DNA of 64,000 nt from NCBI RefSeq assembly GCF_025195125.1, contig NZ_JAMGSL010000021.1, positions 1-64,000 on the forward strand. The letters run 5' to 3'. The stretch's first letter is position 1. Each line of letters starts with the position of its first letter. Source of the DNA: Streptomyces sp. Je 1-79 (GTDB lineage Bacteria > Actinomycetota > Actinomycetes > Streptomycetales > Streptomycetaceae). A program made the translations under genes and the position numbers. Below are positions 61,901 to 64,000 of this stretch, one piece after another. Below the pieces are notes generated by a model that searched no databases, was not told where the DNA came from, and saw nothing but the letters and a program-made list of their open reading frames with translations.

Positions 61901-64000
61901 CCTGGGGGCGGCCGGCGGTGGTCGCGCCGACGACGAAGTCACGGGCACCGCTGTGGGCCGCGACGAGGACCTCGAAGGCCGCCATCAGCACGGAGAAGAC
62001 CGTGGTGCCGCTGTCACCTGCGACCCGCTCCAGCTCGGCGAGAAGCTCGGCGTCCACCGTCACCCGGTGGCTCGCGATGCCCTTGTCCGGCTCCGGACGC
62101 TCCCGGGCGGGCAGCGTCGGCGCCTGGACGTCGCCGGACAGGAGGTCGAGCCAGTAGCGCTCGTCGGCCTGCCACTGCGGGGAGCGCTCGTAGTCCTGCT
62201 GCCAGCGCACGAACTCCTCGTAGCCGACGGCCGCCGGGAGCTCGGGGGTGCGCTCGTGCAGCAGGTCGCCGTAGACGGTGGTCAGCTCGTCGAGCAGGGT
62301 CACCACCGACCAGAAGTCCGTGATGGCGTGGTGCTGCGCGAGGACCAGGACCGGCGCGCCGCAGCCGGTGAACAGCCGGGCGCGGGCGACGTCGCCGTGC
62401 TCGATGTCGAAGGGGGCGAGGGCGCACGCGTCGACGCGGGCCCGGAGTTCCGGCTCCGTCTCGCCCTTCAGGTCGACGACGCCCAGCTCGAACGGGACGC
62501 CGGGGTCGATCAGTTGGGTGCGCCGGCTGCCGTCGACGCCGAAGCGGGAGGTCAGGATGGGGTGGCGGGTGCCGATGTGGCGTACGGCCGCGGACAGCAC
62601 GTCGGCGTCGACCGGCTCGGGCAGCCGGACGGCCACCGAGACGTTCTGCCGGCAGTCCGGGCCTTCGAGCTCCCGCATGAAGAGCAGCGACTGCTGGCCG
62701 GCCGACAGCGGTACGGCACCGCCGCGCCGTCCGGTCTCCTGCCGCGCCGGCGCCTCGGGGGCGGTGCGCATCCGCTCCTCGACGGCGACGGCCACCTCGC
62801 GCAGGCTCGTCGGCTGGAGCAGCAGGCTCGGGTCGGTGACGACACCGAGCAGCTCCTCGATCCGGAAGGCGAGGTCGACCGCGGCCAGCGAGTCGAGGTC
62901 GAGCTCGGCGACCATGGTGGCGGGCGCGTCGCCCTCACCGCGGCCGAACAGGCTCAGCGCGCGCTCGATCGCGTCGACGCGCTGCTCGGGGGAGAGCTCC
63001 GCCAGCTCGGCGCGCGGCGGGAACGTGAGCTGCCGCTGCTCGCCGCGGGCCGGGGCGGAGGTGGAACGGCGGTACAGCTCGCCCTCGACCTGACCGGCGG
63101 TGTACGCCGTCCGGCCGGCCAGGCGCTGGATCTTTCCGCTGGAGGTCTTCGCCATGCTGCGGGCGCCGAGCAGGACCACGTCGAGCAGGGCGATGCCGTG
63201 CTCGTGCTGGACGGCCGCGGCGATCGCGTCGGCGATCCGGGGGAGTTCCTCCTCGGGGGTCCCCGCCGCGACCTCGTGCAGGACCACGCACTCCTCGCCG
63301 TTCCCGGTCTCGACCGAGAACGCCGCGCCACAGCCGGGGCGGGCCCAGGTGGACGCCGCGACGGCGGTCTCCTCCAGGTCGTGCGCGTAGAGGTTGCGGC
63401 CGCGTACGACCATCATCTCCTTCAGGCGGCCGGTGACGTAGACCTGGTCGTCCAGGACGAAACCGAGGTCGCCGGTGCGCAGGTAGGGCTGCGGGTCGTC
63501 CGCGAGGCGGGCGCCGAAGGAGGCCTCGGTCGCGGCCTCGTCCTCCCAGTAGCCGGAGGCGACGGAGGCGCCGCGCACCCACAGCTCGCCCACCGCGCCG
63601 GGAGCGACGCGCTCGCCGGATCCCGGGTCGACGACGGCGAGTTCGTGCCTCTCCGCCACCTGGCCGGAGGAGATCAGGTGATCCCCGTCCGCGCGCGGCT
63701 CGGCGCGGCCCTGCTCCAGGGCCGCGCGGTCGATCCGGGTGCTGTGCGCACCGTTGCCGCGGCCGCTTCCCGCCACGAACAGGGTGGCTTCGGCCAGTCC
63801 GTAGCAGGGCAGCAGCGCGGACCTGTCGAAGCCGCTGACGGCGAACGCGTCGGCGAAGCGGTCCATCGTGCGGTTGCGGACCGGCTCGGCGCCGCAGAAG
63901 GCGACCCGCCAGGAGGACAGGTCGAGGTTCTCCCGCTCGGCGGGGGTGCTCTTGTTGACGCAGAGGTCGAAGGCGAAGTTCGGGCCGCCGCTGACGGTGG
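49950..64000 (-). CDS. FAAL-initiated NRPS, modules 1-4 (5' end beyond right edge)
   Basis: At least 4682 residues are visible. Order: FAAL C-terminal part to about 63095 (NFAFDLCV, LSSWRVAFCGAEPVR, YGLAEATLF); ACP about 63030-62780 (ELDLDSLAAVDL); C1 62690-61400 (QHHAITDFWS); A1 61330-59850; PCP1 59800-59590; C2 59530-58230 (FHHIVSDGRS); A2 58160-56800; PCP2 56730-56510; C3 56460-55130 (LHHIVGDGWS); A3 55060-53540; PCP3 53480-53260; C4 53200-51880 (VHHVVADGWG); A4 51800-50330; PCP4 50280-50070; helical tail. Boundaries are approximate. Manual pocket codes: A1 DPEDLGRVCK, A2 DAWLVGAVVK (hydrophobic), A3 DPRHFLLRAK (Lys2-like), A4 DIWQITADDK. No epimerase domain. FAAL plus ACP means fatty-acyl initiation, hence a lipopeptide. 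Confidence 0.96.
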   Translation of the reverse strand, partial: TVSGGPNFAFDLCVNKSTPAERENLDLSSWRVAFCGAEPVRNRTMDRFADAFAVSGFDRSALLPCYGLAEATLFVAGSGRGNGAHSTRIDRAALEQGRAEPRADGDHLISSGQVAERHELAVVDPGSGERVAPGAVGELWVRGASVASGYWEDEAATEASFGARLADDPQPYLRTGDLGFVLDDQVYVTGRLKEMMVVRGRNLYAHDLEETAVAASTWARPGCGAAFSVETGNGEECVVLHEVAAGTPEEELPRIADAIAAAVQHEHGIALLDVVLLGARSMAKTSSGKIQRLAGRTAYTAGQVEGELYRRSTSAPARGEQRQLTFPPRAELAELSPEQRVDAIERALSLFGRGEGDAPATMVAELDLDSLAAVDLAFRIEELLGVVTDPSLLLQPTSLREVAVAVEERMRTAPEAPARQETGRRGGAVPLSAGQQSLLFMRELEGPDCRQNVSVAVRLPEPVDADVLSAAVRHIGTRHPILTSRFGVDGSRRTQLIDPGVPFELGVVDLKGETEPELRARVDACALAPFDIEHGDVARARLFTGCGAPVLVLAQHHAITDFWSVVTLLDELTTVYGDLLHERTPELPAAVGYEEFVRWQQDYERSPQWQADERYWLDLLSGDVQAPTLPARERPEPDKGIASHRVTVDAELLAELERVAGDSGTTVFSVLMAAFEVLVAAHSGARDFVVGATTAGRPQARFRNTLGYFVNTIPVRAEPGAHPSVTELIRSTGRQLRQSLGHQHFPVSRLVELLRARGNTSAAINTAVVYERPHNAIADDVTSVLFGAGSDSAVLGDLTLEQFPAGELATQFDITLHAVPADGGLLAHMLVRADRFDEALAGQLGQQFLELLEQMVVQGDSPVSALRLAGATESLARADVPARALPGVTSVHELFEATADRTPDATALVAGAVELTYAQVERAANRLAHRLRQDGLGPEDTVGLCLERSPELIVAMLAVMKSGAAFVPLDPTLPQTRLADMVGDARCARILCHAATADLAGSLGAATRVDEESGADLPEDRPALAVTGDNLAYVIFTSGSTGRPKGVQIEHRSLVSYLLSFLDAFDVAEGDRVLQFAPLTFDPCLEEIFSAWTRGATLVQRDESVLGSPERFWAWCEEQRLTLVDIPTAFFHVLVTALEAGAQVPPALRSILIGGEAAHPDKLAQWFAADRGHVELYNRWGTTETTVCSTVAHLGPESGQVARARDVSIGADMTDAVIHVLDAELRPVADGVVGEAYIGGVGVGRGYASAPRKTAERFVPDPFATEPGRRLYATGDLVRRSADGELRYVGRADQQVKVRGYRIELGEVDVALRRHPEVAEAAVVASRGTGETELIAAVTGEGVGTDGLRDWLNRELPSYMVPSRLLVLDSIPLTSNGKVDAHALRELALEVSRSAGAADMSPLESRLAALWCEVLEVAGVGPDEDFFALGGHSLRAADLNTRVRREFSVQPPLRMFFESVTVRAQAARIAELAATAPADVEAPALPAAAEPTLSLGQRRLWFLEKFAPGSAAYVVPGVLRLYGELDRDVLRGALDAIVERHPALRTGFKDEGGRPVPFVHTGLACPFEVLDRTAVTPARREAELAALVDGHARRLFELDTPPLMRAALVEFGPDEHALLLAFHHIVSDGRSMEIIAGELAGLYAQGSGATDGEPPAVVHEYARWAVDESARLESAEGRRGLEFWTEHLGGAPLALDLPFDRPRPAVQTFDGARVPLTLSQADSDLLRSLARDQRATVFMTLAACMSSTLSRLTGQERVVIGVPDANRPDDGAYDDVVGFFVNTVPLCFRAPGGATGRDLVDRARATTLEAMPHKWVPFSTIVEASGQDRDPSRSPLFQAILDVRSGALPSPALPGLRVETAPLYTGTAKTDLTFEITDDGGPLTGWLEFNSDLFRPETAQLIARLFGETARAMAQRPDERVETPSAAAALDRWPSGADDERQPDTFWAQFERIADSRADAIALEGADSALTYGELRTRVDQVARVIAERFAVRPGDVVAVAVEPSVEAVVAVLAAQRCGAAYLPIDPAYPAERKEFMLADSGARGLVTRDLVEEALREAPTGAVALPQADPDAAAYLLYTSGSTGRPKGVLVSHRALANLTANQARVFGIDAASRMLQFASLSFDASVWEIFSTLAAGGTLCVVGREHALVGEALADVLAERAISVCLLPPSVIASLPARELPLLTTLVSGGEACRAELVEQWQPGRRFVNAYGPTECTVVITAAACEPGRPASLGAVLPGGTAYVLDADRRPVVAGAVGELYVGGAGLALGYHDRPELTAAHFLPDPFAAGPDARMYRTGDLVRLRADGTLDYCGRRDSQIKLRGYRIEPAEIESVLLALAGVTQAVVRGVDGVLVAHVETADPELTPQTLGRLCAAELPPHMVPAAFVVRGELPRLPGGKIDANRLGRPRRADFAHADFAEPQTETERIVARVWAQVLDVDMVGAGDDFFTVGGHSLLATVITSQVSEELGRTVPLRALFEAPVLREYAALCDAAAVRDTSGGIASHTADGGDAPLSVMQERLWLLEEIENGSVQNAHTGRYHLAGAIRLTGELDEAALQRAVTRLVDRHTTLRTVVSHDDGVLTQAVLDSADVTISRTELTGVSAEERAAEALALVEREAAEPMDLSTGPLLRVRLLQLGHDDAVLVLTLHHIVGDGWSMEILKRDLTHYYAEETGHAPNSPLPPLQVTYEQFSRWQRHQLDNGGLDASVAYWCEQLDALPSLNLPSSRGGSDAPAAQGHRVRASVTPELREAMERLAAESGATLFMVLAATLQLTLGRLAGQRDFAIGVPIAGRRHREVEDLIGFFINSLVLRADLSGDPTFAELLERVRTTTLDAYEHQDVPFETLVGKLAPERDLSTTPLFQVYLNLLNIPPHEAELPGLTVDTFAVPDLGAKFDLTFYVDPAQAGLTLDLMYSADRFDEATTNELLAQWVRVIEQAVAHSGSPIDSLRLDTPLARRELPDPAAPLDTTWYGSVVEQFDRRAAREPQRIAITEPGQELTYGDLAWATAAMSGLLTQQGVAKGDVVAIYGERSASLVWAILSVLRSGASFAILDPSYPADRIADCLAVARPSAFLQLEGAGAVPLAVDTALQGFSLHCRFELPSRLEDARHLVPQGAEPAKAVQVGPQDCAYIAFTSGSTGKPKGIRGAHGSLTHFVPWMVETFGLRETDRYSLLSGISHDPLHREVFTPLVTGATICVPDRLDIETPGRLAQWFRTAQVSVSHMTPPMARLFDQLSVAPGTLPLLERVFFLGDTLTSRDVRAITRMAGSATCVNLYGSTETQRAVGYYVVPAAHGVADTDPGVTYPLGRGMKDVQLLVLDAAGQQAGVGEPGEIVIRSPHISLGYAHDEALTAAKFVRSPFGSTEGDRMYRTGDLGRYLPDGSVTPLGRADNQVKIRGYRVETDEVQHVICAAPDVQDALVMARADASGENALVAYVVSRPGTKAVANEVKAFVRKALPDYMVPAFVVALDAFPLTPNRKIDRAALPEPSSVTGGHEDGPRSPLTPTEELVAGLWQDVLGAPEVGPEGNFFNLGGHSLMATQVVSRIRKVFGCEIALRTLFEKQTVRELAAYIDGVAGGGNVSQPVVPLPRTGPLPASYGQERLWFLDQLEGDTGAYNSATVVRMRGPLDTEALSATLDELVARHEVLRTRLVMDHGRVSQIVEPADEVTMPLTLVDLSGEPAETAEQRWPQLVEEAARHRFDLAAAPLEQATLIRLSAEDHVFVLTVHHVVADGWGLQIVVRDFAALYQARSKGAASPLPELEVQYADWSSWQRDRVEGGDHQAQLDFWCETLAEPAPLLEFPGQRPRPAAMTNRGLTVRRVIDADLVSGVRHVGREHNATLFMTLLAAFNTQLHRYSGAADIAVATPVSTRSVEIEDVVGFFVNTIVFRNSLSAEETFTELLERVRSTTLAAYANQDVPFDRVVDVLQPNRDMSMSPLFQVMFTLHNAPYSEIDLGDLRLERLHAPTGTAKFDLSLDLAEEKDGLHATLELNADLFDTAAGEQLLDHFEALLGSIAAAPQRSVADLELRSVTEAASQDALSAGPEAFTPRTTAEALEHWARQTPDAPAVVDGATVWTYRELRDRVAALAERISTAATGPEPAVVVCAGRSARHIAAALACGAAGATYVPVSPAVPDRRIATMLERLGEVVAVTDDEQAARIAALLGEARGTHLVLDDSVSAGRPLDADETHPARRAYVIFTSGTTGEPKGVEIEQAGLLNHLELMAHDLELSSGDVVAQTASQSFDISVWQMLVAVMRGATTVVSDDDTSRDAGALLALVKERGVTVLQLVPGMIRALLEHAGREGADEGGLASLRFLIATGEALPPDLAADWLRRFPGIPMVNAYGPAECSDDTHIAVLSTPPPTDRAVPLGSPVAGVTSYVLDAQGRRLPFGLPGELAIGGPVVGRGYLGDPRATADRFVPDPYSDVPGARLYRTGDRVRLHADGRLEFLGRLDDQLKIRGFRIEAGEVETALCELPAVREAAVVLRDCDGEPTLVACVVGTERDPAVLAAALGTRLPRYMVPTGYVFADRLPRTPNGKVDRNALQRGEVTVERVRRRFEELSGPTERLVASVFEELLATPTVGALDDFFTLGGHSLLATRLVAELAAQTDIELPLRTVFEQPTVRGVAQALEELQLAGLSEAELLELEVLLDGVTDDQARELLAAGEERDA

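Overview
The window is a stretch of high-GC actinobacterial chromosome, almost certainly Streptomyces. Evidence for this is the gene content (pheA-serS neighbourhood, DUF5926/SEC-C protein, SpoIIE-type phosphatase, HATPase anti-sigma proteins, YcnI-Sco-PCuAC-CopCD copper cassette, mbtH-dependent NRPS), many GTG starts, purine-rich ribosome binding sites and DnaA boxes close to TTGTCCACA. Gene order around pheA and serS fits the conserved core of the Streptomyces chromosome not far from oriC.

Region 1 to 1,775 looks like the edge of an accessory insertion at a tRNA-Ser(UGA) gene. It holds a small metal-response operon (MerR-type regulator plus a Cys-containing protein) behind a textbook MerR operator, and the 3' remnant of a cation diffusion facilitator gene just downstream of the tRNA. 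Region 1,822 to 13,383 is housekeeping: HtrA-like protease, glycerophosphodiesterase, two anti-sigma-type ATPases, SEC-C/DUF5926 protein, secreted protein, a degenerate prim-pol protein, a GAF/PP2C protein and aminopeptidase P. A promoter-plus-hairpin near 6,334 to 6,412 may encode a very small RNA. Region 13,508 to 18,749 is a copper-handling operon ending in a Tat-exported DyP peroxidase. Region 18,777 to 22,374 holds pheA, a non-coding DnaA-box cluster, serS and a HAD phosphatase. Then come a second tRNA-Ser(GCU), a rhomboid-like protein, lpd, a GntR regulator coupled to a CynX-type MFS transporter, and a four-gene ABC exporter operon. Region 30,824 to 37,471 carries an M24 peptidase coupled to an EphD-like hydrolase/SDR fusion, a MerR-like regulator, a second DnaA-box cluster, a Tpt1/KptA RNA 2'-phosphotransferase, a small protein and an aldehyde dehydrogenase.

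From a strong bidirectional hairpin at 37,479-37,526 to the right edge, every gene is on the minus strand with 2-56 nt gaps or 4-nt ATGA overlaps. This is a nonribosomal lipopeptide cluster. Its first gene runs off the right edge and starts with a fatty acyl-AMP ligase (FAAL) and a carrier domain, followed by four C-A-PCP modules. The second NRPS adds a fifth C-A-PCP module and ends in a condensation-like domain whose catalytic HH pair reads SY, with no thioesterase domain. Downstream lie an EctB-like diaminobutyrate aminotransferase, a JmjC/cupin-type oxygenase, an EntS-like MFS exporter, MbtH, a type II thioesterase, an alpha/beta hydrolase and a large M28 peptidase with a polytopic membrane domain.

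Taken together the right half predicts an N-acylated pentapeptide. One residue is likely 2,4-diaminobutyrate. Another, at module 3, is chosen by an adenylation domain whose pocket reads almost exactly like the Lys2 aminoadipate pocket. I cannot match this combination to a named natural product, and it is the most promising undescribed system in the window.
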